This document shows, in pieces, positions 7,297 through 15,686 of a DNA stretch of 50,781 bases; positions within the stretch are counted from its first letter, which is position 1; each line of letters begins with the position of its first letter. The stretch is from Bacteroidales bacterium (GTDB taxonomy: Bacteria > Bacteroidota > Bacteroidia > Bacteroidales > UBA932): contig JAEEJZ010000027.1 of NCBI GenBank assembly GCA_016282145.1, forward strand, positions 1 through 50,781. Direction: 5' to 3'. The position numbers and the translations under genes were made by a program. The notes under the pieces are model-generated. The model had not been told where the DNA came from and did not search any database. It saw only the letters and a program-made list of their open reading frames with translations.

Positions 7297-7800
7297 ATGA
7301 AAACGAAACTCTTTATCGCAGCGATGGCCCTTTTGGGTACGCTGACCCTTGGCGCCCAGCCCCGTCAGGGCGGAAACGAGAATCCGGAAGACCGTCAGGC
7401 CAAGCGCGAGAACATGGCCCGTATGCAGGCGTTCAAGATCGCCGACAACCTGGCCTTCGACGAATCCACTACCACCAAGTTTACCGATGTCTATCTCGCC
7501 TGCCAGAAAGAGATCTGGGCGCTCGGCCCTGCCAAAGACAAGAGCGCGATGGAAGACGGACACATTTCGGAAGTCGAGGCGGAAGCCGCCATCAAGGCCC
7601 AGTTCGAGCGCAGCCAGAATATCCTGGACATCCGCAAGAAGTACTACAAGGAGTACTGCAAGTTCCTTAGCCAGAAGCAGATCCTGCGGGTTTACCAGCT
7701 CGAGAAGCAGATGCGCAACAACATGGCCAACAAGAAAGGCAAAGGCGGCCCGAAAGGCAATGGGGGTCCGATGCCCGGCCAGAAGCCCGGAAGGGATTAG
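7297..7800 (+). CDS. Spy/CpxP-like periplasmic stress protein (predicted)
   Basis: 167 residues with a clear signal peptide (MKTKLFIAAMALLGTLTLGAQ). The mature part is charged and helical, with a segment near residues 45-140 (KIADNLAFDESTTTKFTDVYLACQ, then KKYYKEYCKFLSQKQILRVYQLEKQMRNN) that resembles Spy/CpxP-type and periplasmic metal-sensor folds found beside ECF sigma genes in Bacteroidota. The tail is rich in Gly, Lys and Pro. The family acts as ATP-independent chaperone or envelope stress sensor. It follows the sigma/anti-sigma pair and has its own copy of the sigma promoter motif, so it is the likely regulatory target. Confidence 0.7.
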   Translation: MKTKLFIAAMALLGTLTLGAQPRQGGNENPEDRQAKRENMARMQAFKIADNLAFDESTTTKFTDVYLACQKEIWALGPAKDKSAMEDGHISEVEAEAAIKAQFERSQNILDIRKKYYKEYCKFLSQKQILRVYQLEKQMRNNMANKKGKGGPKGNGGPMPGQKPGRD

Positions 7801-7873
7801 CCTCGCTTCGCGAGCCTTTTCCCTGGCTCTTCGAGAGCAATCCAGATGCAAACGCGTGGCTACTGCCACGCTG

Positions 7874-7954
7874 TTTTTTTGTCGGGGGCTGCGATTGCAA
7901 GCGAGCTTGCAGGCAGCCCCTGACAAAAAAACGCCGCACATCAGTGCGGCGTTT
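7874..7954. terminator. Two overlapping long hairpins, bidirectional terminator
   Basis: The first hairpin pairs 7874-7892 with 7913-7931 (TTTTTTTGTC...GGGGCTGC against GCAGCCCCTGACAAAAAAA, one wobble) and contains an inner GCAAGC/GCTTGC stem. The second is AAACGCCGCAC (7929-7939) with GTGCGGCGTTT (7944-7954). The A run at 7925-7931 can pair in either, so the two structures compete. The region separates the plus-strand Spy-like gene from the minus-strand tRNA-Ser. Confidence 0.7.
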
Positions 7955-7972
7955 GCTTTGGATTGCATTGCG

Positions 7973-8060
7973 CGGAGAGACAGGGATTCGAACCCTGGAT
8001 ACCCTTTGGGGGTACACGCGCTTTCCAGACGCGCCTCTTCAGCCACTCGAGCATCTCTCC
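7973..8060 (-). tRNA. tRNA-Ser (anticodon GGA)
   Basis: Class II tRNA on the minus strand. Acceptor stem GGAGAGA/TCTCTCC, anticodon stem CGCGT/GCGCG with loop CTGGAAA (anticodon GGA), a long variable arm around TACCCCCAAAGGGTA, and T loop GGTTCGAATCC. CCA is not encoded. Confidence 0.96.
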
Positions 8061-8111
8061 GTTAAGGGACTGCAAAGATAATCAATAATTGCGATTTTGC
8101 AAAAAAGTCAT

Positions 8112-8148
8112 AAAGAAAGCCTCCCGGAGGGTCCGGAAGGCTTTCTTT
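8112..8148 (-). terminator. Terminator of unit B
   Basis: An 11-bp stem AAAGAAAGCCT (8112-8122) with AGGCTTTCTTT (8138-8148) and a GC-rich inner loop, 20 bp past the stop codon of the 1807-residue surface protein. On the minus strand a T-rich stretch follows a few bases later. Confidence 0.75.
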
Positions 8149-8167
8149 AAAAAGAGGTCAACTGAAA

Positions 8168-11100
8168 TTAATCAATAGAATCAACAACTGTAGGAAGGAC
8201 GTCGTTTACGATGGTATATTTACTTCCGGAGCCTACACAATGCTGAGCCGAAATATTTGAACTGCTGATGGATACCTTCGAGCCCGTCGCATAGGATAAA
8301 GTACCCTCCTTAACAAAGCAGTTCGTGAACGTGACAGTCACTGCATTTTGAGCGACATGACACATGAGCGCTGAACGGCCGTCATTTTTGCCTGCGGCTT
8401 GAACATGATTGCTGACTTTGCAGTTTTCCAGTTCGATAGTGCCTGCAGGGACATATCCAAGGATACCGCCTGTATAAGCGAACGGGGATGAGGACTGGGA
8501 GACGATTTTCGCTGTAGACTTCAGGTTCGAAACCTTGCTGGCCGTGCACAAACCAACCACACCGCCACAAATATTACGGTGATAGTTATCGCCAACCTGA
8601 GAAATACCACCTGCCAGATAAGGACGAATGTCAGAAGCTGTACAGACACAACCGTCAGGATTGTTCTCCGTATATGCTACAACGCCGCCGATGCAGCAAC
8701 GAAGTGCAGCATAAATACGGATAGTTCCCGAGTTGGAGCAATTGGTGAAGGTCTTTCCGGCTATTGTGTACCATGCGCTGCCCAAACTTTCGCTTGTTCC
8801 AGCTCCCATACCGGCAATACCGGCGAAGCATGACCAGTACTTGGGTTTAGCTTCACTATCTGCTACTGCCAAATCACCGGCAGAATCCTTCGTATATACC
8901 CATCCTGAATTGGTGCACCCGGTTATTGTTTGTTCTCCAGATGCAGTCCAGCCACCGATGATACCGCCACCGAATACCTGGCCGGTCTGAGTAATTGCAA
9001 GACTTGTGAATTTGATATCACTTGCATTGTAGGTATAGTCTAAGGATGATGTGACGGAACTCATACCAAGGATTCCACCAACATAGACCTTATTTTTGGT
9101 ATGATTCCTGATCTCAATGTCATCGTAATCCGTTTCACTGTCAGGGACCAGGCTCTTGCAATAGTTAAAGTTGGAAGGAGCATTGTCAGAATATCCACAG
9201 ATACCTCCGACGGCAACATCCAAGGTAGCGGAGTCTTCAACGAGTAGTCCTTGGTTATAATTATACTCTGAAGAAGTACCTGTAAGCGTATTCGCACCAT
9301 TGGCAACGCCAATCAAACCGCCTACGCAGGCTGTGCCGCTTGCAGCGGTATTGTTGGTAACGGTAGCATGGTTCTGACAGACGGAAAGGGTACAGCCAGA
9401 GATACTGCCGACCAAACCGCCCAGGGCCAGATCGCCGTCAACCTCAGATACAGAAGATGTTACAGATCCCTTCGAGATACAACCAGTCAGCGTTGCATCG
9501 GCAGCAGACTGCGCGAGAATGCCAACGTTGTTCATCGCCTCGGTAATATTCAGCGTGGAATTCAGGGTAAGATTGCTGACTGTACCCGTAAACTGCGCGA
9601 AGAGAGGCTTGGTAAGACCGCTTATGGTGTGATTGTTACCATTGACGATTCCATCAAATTCAGCAATGGGATAAAGACCGGCAATCTCATCGAGCTGGGA
9701 AGCGGTAAGATTGATATCCGTCATCAAATCACCCTGAACGGTCTTCCCAGGCTCACAGGCGGTCAAGAAGTCCTTGAAGGTAGCGAAATCATTAATCTCG
9801 ATATGCGTATCAATCGCACCCTTGTCTTTCAAACTAACGATGGAAACTACAACGTCGCTGATATAGCAGCGGTTCTTTGCATTCTCCAGGGAACCGATAA
9901 GGAGATGGTAGTCCGACTCCACTTTACTAATTGTAACGGACTTCGTTTCCCAATTCTTCACAGAGGAGATTCCCAGGCCATGTCCATCGGAAAGTGAAGC
10001 GCCTGTGTATTTCCGGAAGGTGTTAACGGAAGTATCATCCGTGTCATTCAGCGTAAGGTCTTTCTCGGCGAATACGGCGACATCATTTGTGCTGGACTCA
10101 TACTTACAAGCTGTCACGGTGACTTCGATAGTGGCAATCTTTCCGGCAGGAATACCGGAAAGGGCAGGCGTCACAATGTGGGTCCGACCGCTGGAAGTAG
10201 CTAAGCGCAGATAGCCGGCTCCATAGTAACAGGAACTGCCCCCGAAGAAACCCCAGCCTTTGGAAAGGCGGCTACTGCCAAGATCCCAACCGGCACCAAA
10301 GATACGGTCTCCATAAGGGTCATAACCAACCAAATCCCTGACAAACGACCCATCGGGATTATTACCTGAAAGGACAACAGGGAGCACTTTACTTGAAGGA
10401 ACAAAACCGGCAGCTTTGGCAATTTCATCCGGTCCGGCACCAATCTCGCTGAAGTCTTCGGCAAGAATCACGTCGCCCACGGTGGCATCCGTAACGGTCG
10501 TGGCATCCACGACGGTGAATGCCTCGGTCGTTGCGCTGACCGGGTCGGAGACCTTACCGTTTTCCGTATCCGTCACCTTGAACCAATACTGCGTAGAAGG
10601 CTGCAGGCCTCCAAATACGAAGCAAGGGCTCTTGCCGTTCCAGCGCTCGGCATCTGCCGTGGATTCAAAAGATACGACAAGGTCGGTACAAGCGACATCC
10701 CTGTAAAGGGCGTAGGTGTAAGGCTTGGCAATGTCCTCAGCGGCAGAAGCCCCTTCGTGGGTCCAACTGAAGGTTGCGGTACTGGAAGACACGCTCTTGA
10801 GGCTGGCCACAAGGCCCGGTTCTTCAAGGGCCTTGATGGTAACCACTATATCGCTGCAATAGAAACGAGTTTCTCCCGTCTCGAGGGAACCGATAACCAG
10901 CTGGCAATCGGAATCCACACCGGAAATGGTGACGGACTTGGTTTCCCATTCCTGGACGGAAGTAACACCAAGGACGTGACCGTCTTCGAGTGACGCTCCC
11001 GTGTATTTCTTGTGGTTTGGACTATTTGGATCTTCGGTGGTATTCATCTTAAGACCTTTCTCCACAAAGACGGCAACATCATTTGTGCTCGACTTGTACT

Positions 11101-13591
11101 TGCAGGTGGTCATGGTGACTTCGATAGTAGCAACCTTACCGGCGGGAATACCGGAAAGTGCGGGCGTCACAATATGGGTGCGGCCCGAACCGGAAGACAC
11201 GCGCAGGAATCCATTCTGATAATAGGTAGAACTGTTTCCAAAGAATCCCCAGCCATTGTCCAGTCGGCTGCCGCTGATATCCCAACCGGCACCAAAGATA
11301 CGGTCTCCGACATAATCGTATTTGACAAATGAGCCTTTGGGTTTTACGCCGGAAGGAACGGTCATAACCTTGGGAGAAGGCATGAAGCCTGCCGCGACGG
11401 CAAAATCATCCGAGCCCCAGGCAATTTCGCTGAAGTCCTCAGCAAGAATCACGTCGCCCACGGCGGCACCGGTAACTGAGGTAGCATCCACCACGGTGAA
11501 GGCATCCGTCGTAGCGCTTACGGGATTGGAGAGTTCACCACTTTCGGTATCCTCTACCTGGAACCAATACTCGGTATCAGGATTCAGGCCACCGAAGACA
11601 AAGCAAGGCTGCTTCCCGGACCAACAAGGATTCGGCTCATAACCAACTACCTCTTCTTCCTCAACTATTTCTTTAAGGCCAATCTCGTGAGAAACGACAA
11701 GATTCTCGCAATTCTCATCGCTGTAAAGAGCTATTCTATATGGCTTGGCAATGTCTTCGTCAACAGAACCACCGTAAGTCCAGGTAAAGGTTGCGGTACT
11801 GGATGAAACTTCCTTGGCACTTGCGATAAGATCACCAAAATCATTCAGGGCTTTGATGGTAACCTTAATATCGCTGATGTTCATACGGGCATTGTTTTCC
11901 TTGATATCCTTATGCGCACCAAAGGCCAGACGGTCGCCCTTGACAACACCGTTCAGGGTTACCGTGAAGGTATTCCAGGCCGTCTCGGCCGGCAAGGTGA
12001 TGTTCGCAATGTTGGATGACAAATCCAGGCTCTTATTCGTCCCACCACTTACCAGGTCGGTGTAGTCACCTGCAGGCTGGACGGCTATGATGGCCTTGTC
12101 AGTGGCCCAGGAATCGCTGGATTCGCTGTAATAACGGCAGACGGTCACCTCCACCTCGAGGGTAGCTATTTTGCCTTCAGGAATGTTGTCCAGTGCCGGA
12201 GTAACCAGATGGGTAACCTTCTTGCTGCCCACCAGTTTGATATAACCCGGATGGATGTACATATGCGGGTTGGCACCTTGCGCCCAGTGCGCCAGACGGC
12301 TAAATGCCAGCGGTCCGGTCTGGGAAGAAAGTTGCTTTTCCCCGACAGTTTCGGCAGCGTGATAACGGTCAACGTCCACAGTAGTAAACGAATATTGCTG
12401 AACTTCTGCGGTAGGGAACCAACCGGCGCCCATACCAATCATATCGCAATCCCAGCAGAGTTCGCTGAAGTCTTCGGCGAGAATGACATCACCCTGTTCG
12501 GCCGGTGTAGAAGTCACCTCGACAATCTCAAAGGCCGCGGTCGTGACCGGCAGAACATTGCTTTCCGCGCTTTGTCCTACATTGATGACCTTCACGTAAT
12601 AGGTCGTACCGGCATCCAGGCCGCTGATGCAGAAGCGGGGAGCAATCCCGCTCCAGCAGTCGTCACCTGCAGGCACGGCATAACTGTTTACCAGGGTGCC
12701 GCAATCCGCATCGGCATACACGGAAATCGTATATGCAGCTTCAGGAGCATTGTCCCAGCAAATCACCGCCGTGGAACTCGTAATGCCCTCCGCAGTGATA
12801 GTGATACCGTAAGAAGGCGTATAAGCCAGGGCGGCGGGAGAATACATCTTGCCGGCAGTGAGGGCCGACTGGAGCGTTGCAGTCTTGCTCATAAAGCCGC
12901 CATCGGTATCGAAGGCTTCCACCTTCACCGTTCCGCTCAAGCCGGCGGGCACGCAGATAAAGAACTCCGCGGGCAGTTTCACCGGCGCGCTCGTCACCAT
13001 CTCGACAAAATTGTAGGCAGTCACCGGAGTGAAGGTTTCGAAATCGGTGGTAAAAGTACCGCTCAGGGCTGCATCGTCTGCACCGGTGAGCCGGACCTTG
13101 CTGATGGAAGCCGTTCCGGTCAGGCTCAGGTGGAACACGCTGACGCAGGGAGAGAGTACGACCAGGCTCGCATCCGTGCTCTTGCCACCCATCACGAATG
13201 CCATAGGGTCATACGAACCTTCGACATATTCCTGAACAGGTGTGAACAGAAGCGTCGCGCTGCCCGTCTCATAATCGGAAAGGGCAGCGGCGGGATAAGC
13301 CGCATAGTAAGGCGCAGTGAGAGCGCCTTCGAAAGAAAAATCGGCGCTGGCCTTGCCGTCAGCCTCTGCACCCAGGGCCTCGGAAACAACACCGTTGACG
13401 CTGATCTGGTCACCGGCCTTCCAGTAGTTGGGCCAGGATGCGCCGTCCTTCTCGCCGAGGGCGGTTTTGGACTGGGCGATGCTGGCGCTGATAATCGTGG
13501 TTACGGAGTCCGCACCAGAGTATTCCTTGGAACAGGAAGCAGTTACGAGGATGCCAAGTACTGCTGCAGAAAGGAGGAAAATCTTTTTCAT
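8168..13591 (-). CDS. Giant modular surface lipoprotein: fimbrillin-like, three FN3/jelly-roll modules, GLUG-like repeats
   Basis: 1807 residues from the Met at 13591 (MKKIFLLSAAVLGILVTASC, lipid Cys20). Residues about 25-255 are a fimbrillin/Mfa-like domain (SKTALGEKD, GDQISVNG, YYAAYPA). Three modules follow, each an FN3 domain (CFVFGGLxPxTxYWFxV) and a jelly-roll domain opening with GDVILAEDFSE at about residues 370, 715 and 1043. From about 1264 to the end there is a beta-helix of GLUG-like repeats (GGLVGSISGC, GGIIGGWTASG, GGVVGLCTAS). No catalytic residues are recognised, so it is probably a binding or adhesive surface protein, anchored by lipid and exported with the SusCD system. The C-terminal 500 residues are paralogous to the partial protein at the window end. 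It is the last gene of unit B. Confidence 0.85.
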   Translation of the reverse strand: MKKIFLLSAAVLGILVTASCSKEYSGADSVTTIISASIAQSKTALGEKDGASWPNYWKAGDQISVNGVVSEALGAEADGKASADFSFEGALTAPYYAAYPAAALSDYETGSATLLFTPVQEYVEGSYDPMAFVMGGKSTDASLVVLSPCVSVFHLSLTGTASISKVRLTGADDAALSGTFTTDFETFTPVTAYNFVEMVTSAPVKLPAEFFICVPAGLSGTVKVEAFDTDGGFMSKTATLQSALTAGKMYSPAALAYTPSYGITITAEGITSSTAVICWDNAPEAAYTISVYADADCGTLVNSYAVPAGDDCWSGIAPRFCISGLDAGTTYYVKVINVGQSAESNVLPVTTAAFEIVEVTSTPAEQGDVILAEDFSELCWDCDMIGMGAGWFPTAEVQQYSFTTVDVDRYHAAETVGEKQLSSQTGPLAFSRLAHWAQGANPHMYIHPGYIKLVGSKKVTHLVTPALDNIPEGKIATLEVEVTVCRYYSESSDSWATDKAIIAVQPAGDYTDLVSGGTNKSLDLSSNIANITLPAETAWNTFTVTLNGVVKGDRLAFGAHKDIKENNARMNISDIKVTIKALNDFGDLIASAKEVSSSTATFTWTYGGSVDEDIAKPYRIALYSDENCENLVVSHEIGLKEIVEEEEVVGYEPNPCWSGKQPCFVFGGLNPDTEYWFQVEDTESGELSNPVSATTDAFTVVDATSVTGAAVGDVILAEDFSEIAWGSDDFAVAAGFMPSPKVMTVPSGVKPKGSFVKYDYVGDRIFGAGWDISGSRLDNGWGFFGNSSTYYQNGFLRVSSGSGRTHIVTPALSGIPAGKVATIEVTMTTCKYKSSTNDVAVFVEKGLKMNTTEDPNSPNHKKYTGASLEDGHVLGVTSVQEWETKSVTISGVDSDCQLVIGSLETGETRFYCSDIVVTIKALEEPGLVASLKSVSSSTATFSWTHEGASAAEDIAKPYTYALYRDVACTDLVVSFESTADAERWNGKSPCFVFGGLQPSTQYWFKVTDTENGKVSDPVSATTEAFTVVDATTVTDATVGDVILAEDFSEIGAGPDEIAKAAGFVPSSKVLPVVLSGNNPDGSFVRDLVGYDPYGDRIFGAGWDLGSSRLSKGWGFFGGSSCYYGAGYLRLATSSGRTHIVTPALSGIPAGKIATIEVTVTACKYESSTNDVAVFAEKDLTLNDTDDTSVNTFRKYTGASLSDGHGLGISSVKNWETKSVTISKVESDYHLLIGSLENAKNRCYISDVVVSIVSLKDKGAIDTHIEINDFATFKDFLTACEPGKTVQGDLMTDINLTASQLDEIAGLYPIAEFDGIVNGNNHTISGLTKPLFAQFTGTVSNLTLNSTLNITEAMNNVGILAQSAADATLTGCISKGSVTSSVSEVDGDLALGGLVGSISGCTLSVCQNHATVTNNTAASGTACVGGLIGVANGANTLTGTSSEYNYNQGLLVEDSATLDVAVGGICGYSDNAPSNFNYCKSLVPDSETDYDDIEIRNHTKNKVYVGGILGMSSVTSSLDYTYNASDIKFTSLAITQTGQVFGGGIIGGWTASGEQTITGCTNSGWVYTKDSAGDLAVADSEAKPKYWSCFAGIAGMGAGTSESLGSAWYTIAGKTFTNCSNSGTIRIYAALRCCIGGVVAYTENNPDGCVCTASDIRPYLAGGISQVGDNYHRNICGGVVGLCTASKVSNLKSTAKIVSQSSSPFAYTGGILGYVPAGTIELENCKVSNHVQAAGKNDGRSALMCHVAQNAVTVTFTNCFVKEGTLSYATGSKVSISSSNISAQHCVGSGSKYTIVNDVLPTVVDSID

Positions 13592-13604
13592 AAGGCAATA
13601 CTTT

Positions 13605-13736
13605 TTAATCATCCCACACGATTGTGTCGGTGTCTTCCACCAGTGGATCGAGCGTGGTGCTCGCACACAGGACAAGGGCCTCCATATCGAACATGAGTTC
13701 GCATTCAGGCACGGTGTAAGTTGGTTTTGTAAACAT
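13605..13736 (-). CDS. Small Cys-containing peptide (43 residues)
   Basis: A short frame between two surface protein genes, 12 bp after the stop of the FN3 protein and 13 bp before the start of the giant protein. The pattern is YTVPECEL near residue 7, MEALVLCAST near 18, and an acidic end DTDTIVWDD. The same layout (Tyr-x-x-Pro early, acidic residue, Leu-Cys-x-Ser, acidic C terminus with Trp) is seen in the 52-residue peptide at 35127-35285. Peptides of this general look occur beside fimbrillin-type genes in Bacteroidales, but their role is unknown. There is no signal peptide. Translation is supported by position and by the paralogue only. Confidence 0.65.
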   Translation of the reverse strand: MFTKPTYTVPECELMFDMEALVLCASTTLDPLVEDTDTIVWDD

Positions 13737-13748
13737 ATGGGGAATATA

Positions 13749-15683
13749 TTATTGAAGTTCTACAATTTGGATGGTCATATCGCTGAGGATCATCATATTG
13801 GAGTTATCCTCCGGTTTCGCATTTTCAGCGGTCGGGCCAAAGGCAATCCGATCGCCCTTCACTACCCCCTCGATGGTCACTTCAAAGGTCTCAAGGTTGG
13901 TGATGCCTCCATTGAAAGTGATGGTCTTGACATTGGTCTCCAGGTCAAGTCCGTTTTTATTGGTCTGGGTACCGGAAGAAATCTCATTGTACGTCTTGCC
14001 GCGCTGGACGGCCAGTACGGCCTCTCCACCGGATTGCTTTCCGGCAGCGTGCAGCGTGATCTTCAGCGTAGCCGTCATACCTTCCGGGATATTTTCCAAC
14101 TTCGGAGTCATGATGTGGGTACCATAACCCTTTGTACTGAGGAAGAGATATCCCGGACCGATATAGATTCGCGCAGTGGCACCCTGCGCCCACTTGGCGA
14201 AGCGGACTCCGGATTCCTTCTTAGCCACGGTCTGTGCCGTAAGGCTTCGTTGCGCATACTGCCCCGTAGTGGCGACGAAAACGGCCGCCTCACGATACAT
14301 AAAGCTCTTCTTCGTGTCGGCATTATAGGTGACGCTGGAGGTGGCGACATCAAAGCCGGCCGCCATACTGAGTTCATCCGCACCCCAGCAGAGCTGGCCG
14401 AAGTCTTCGGCAAGGATGACGGCCCCTGCGGCAGCGGGCTCGGAAGACACCATAACAATATTGAACGGTTCCGTCGTCGCAGGAATCACGGCGGATTCCT
14501 TTTCTTCGCCCAGCGTGGTGTCCGTCACCTTGAACCAGTACGTAGTCGCAGGCGTAAGTCCACTGAAGACAAACTTGGGTTGACGGCCACTCCAGCATGC
14601 GTTGGAGGCGGGAATGCTATAGGAGAGTTCAAGATCCGTGCAGTCCGCATCCTTATACAGGCAGATGGTGTACGGTCTCGCGATGTCTGCGGTTACCCCG
14701 CTACCTTCCGTCCAGGTAAAACTCAGGGTGGAAGAGGAAGCCGCCGCAAACTGCGCCTTGATAGGATAGGACTTCTCAATTCTGAATTCGGCAATCGGAA
14801 TCACGCGGGGATCTCCGATCGTGCTGGCATTGAGGATGGTAGAAACCTGCTCAACCGAACCGGTTACGAGCGTATAAACACCATCCTTCTTCTCAAGCGA
14901 GAAGTCTTCAAAATTGCTCAAGGCAAGGTTGATTCCATCAGCGGGAATCGGCATAGAAGCGGCATCGCCCTGATACAGCAACTCGAAGGGATAGCTTTCG
15001 GATGCCTCTACGAGGATAGGGAGTCCTGCGAGCTGATATTCGCCGTTCATCCTGATTCCGTTCAGCAGGCTGCTCCTGACCGGGATCATGGTACCGAGGC
15101 CGTCTTCCGTGACGACCTTGACAAGGGACTGCGCATCATACACGAAAGCGACATCCGCAGCTTCCTGTGCGCCAAGCGTCAAAAGGCCGTCTTCACCGAT
15201 GGTAGCTACTGCGGGATCTTCCACGCTCCAGGTGAAACGGTGGCCTTCATCACCGTCGGAGGTGACGGCTTTCAAGAAGGTCTTCATACCGGGATAACCA
15301 TAAATGGCCTCGACGGGCTGCCCAAACTCATCCGTCACCTTTACGCGGTAACGGACTTCTGGATTCACGCTCACCAGACAGGCGGCTTTCTGGTATCCGT
15401 CAGCGGAGGTGGCGACCACATAGGTTACGCCTTCCGCCTTTCCGGTAATGACGCCGTCATTGACTCTGGCATAGGTCGAGTCCAGCACGCTCCAGCTTAC
15501 GCCCATCTTCAGGGATTCGGGCAGTACGGTTGCGGTGATTGCAACGGTCTCTCCGACCTGCAGATCGACCCTGTCCCTGCTGAGCACGACACTGGTCGCG
15601 CCCTCGCTCCCGCCGCCGTTATCGGTGCAGGCGGTAAAAAGCGCCGGCAGGAGCAGCATTGCTATAGTGATGATTTTTTTCAT
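13749..15683 (-). CDS. Surface lipoprotein with Ig-like (Big_2), FN3 and jelly-roll domains
   Basis: 644 residues. Lipoprotein signal MKKIITIAMLLLPALFTAC with Cys19. Residues about 28-105 look like a bacterial Ig-like Big_2 domain (VVLSRDRVDLQVGETVAITATVLP, then VNDGVITGKAEGVTYVVAT). A region with a second Big_2-like repeat follows. FN3 occupies about 315-400 (KFVFSGLTPATTYWFKV), and the jelly-roll domain starts at VILAEDFGQLCWG near 425 and runs to the end. This last pair is the same module found three times in the next gene and twice in the 1690-residue phosphoesterase. No enzyme motif is seen; a glycan-binding role is inferred from the unit. It lies 3 bp after the DUF5689 gene. Confidence 0.8.
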   Translation of the reverse strand: MKKIITIAMLLLPALFTACTDNGGGSEGATSVVLSRDRVDLQVGETVAITATVLPESLKMGVSWSVLDSTYARVNDGVITGKAEGVTYVVATSADGYQKAACLVSVNPEVRYRVKVTDEFGQPVEAIYGYPGMKTFLKAVTSDGDEGHRFTWSVEDPAVATIGEDGLLTLGAQEAADVAFVYDAQSLVKVVTEDGLGTMIPVRSSLLNGIRMNGEYQLAGLPILVEASESYPFELLYQGDAASMPIPADGINLALSNFEDFSLEKKDGVYTLVTGSVEQVSTILNASTIGDPRVIPIAEFRIEKSYPIKAQFAAASSSTLSFTWTEGSGVTADIARPYTICLYKDADCTDLELSYSIPASNACWSGRQPKFVFSGLTPATTYWFKVTDTTLGEEKESAVIPATTEPFNIVMVSSEPAAAGAVILAEDFGQLCWGADELSMAAGFDVATSSVTYNADTKKSFMYREAAVFVATTGQYAQRSLTAQTVAKKESGVRFAKWAQGATARIYIGPGYLFLSTKGYGTHIMTPKLENIPEGMTATLKITLHAAGKQSGGEAVLAVQRGKTYNEISSGTQTNKNGLDLETNVKTITFNGGITNLETFEVTIEGVVKGDRIAFGPTAENAKPEDNSNMMILSDMTIQIVELQ

Positions 15684-15686
15684 AGT

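Noticed and set aside
8168..13591. T9SS-secreted protein
   Set aside because: No conserved C-terminal sorting domain is seen; the protein ends in beta-helix repeats and has a lipoprotein signal instead.
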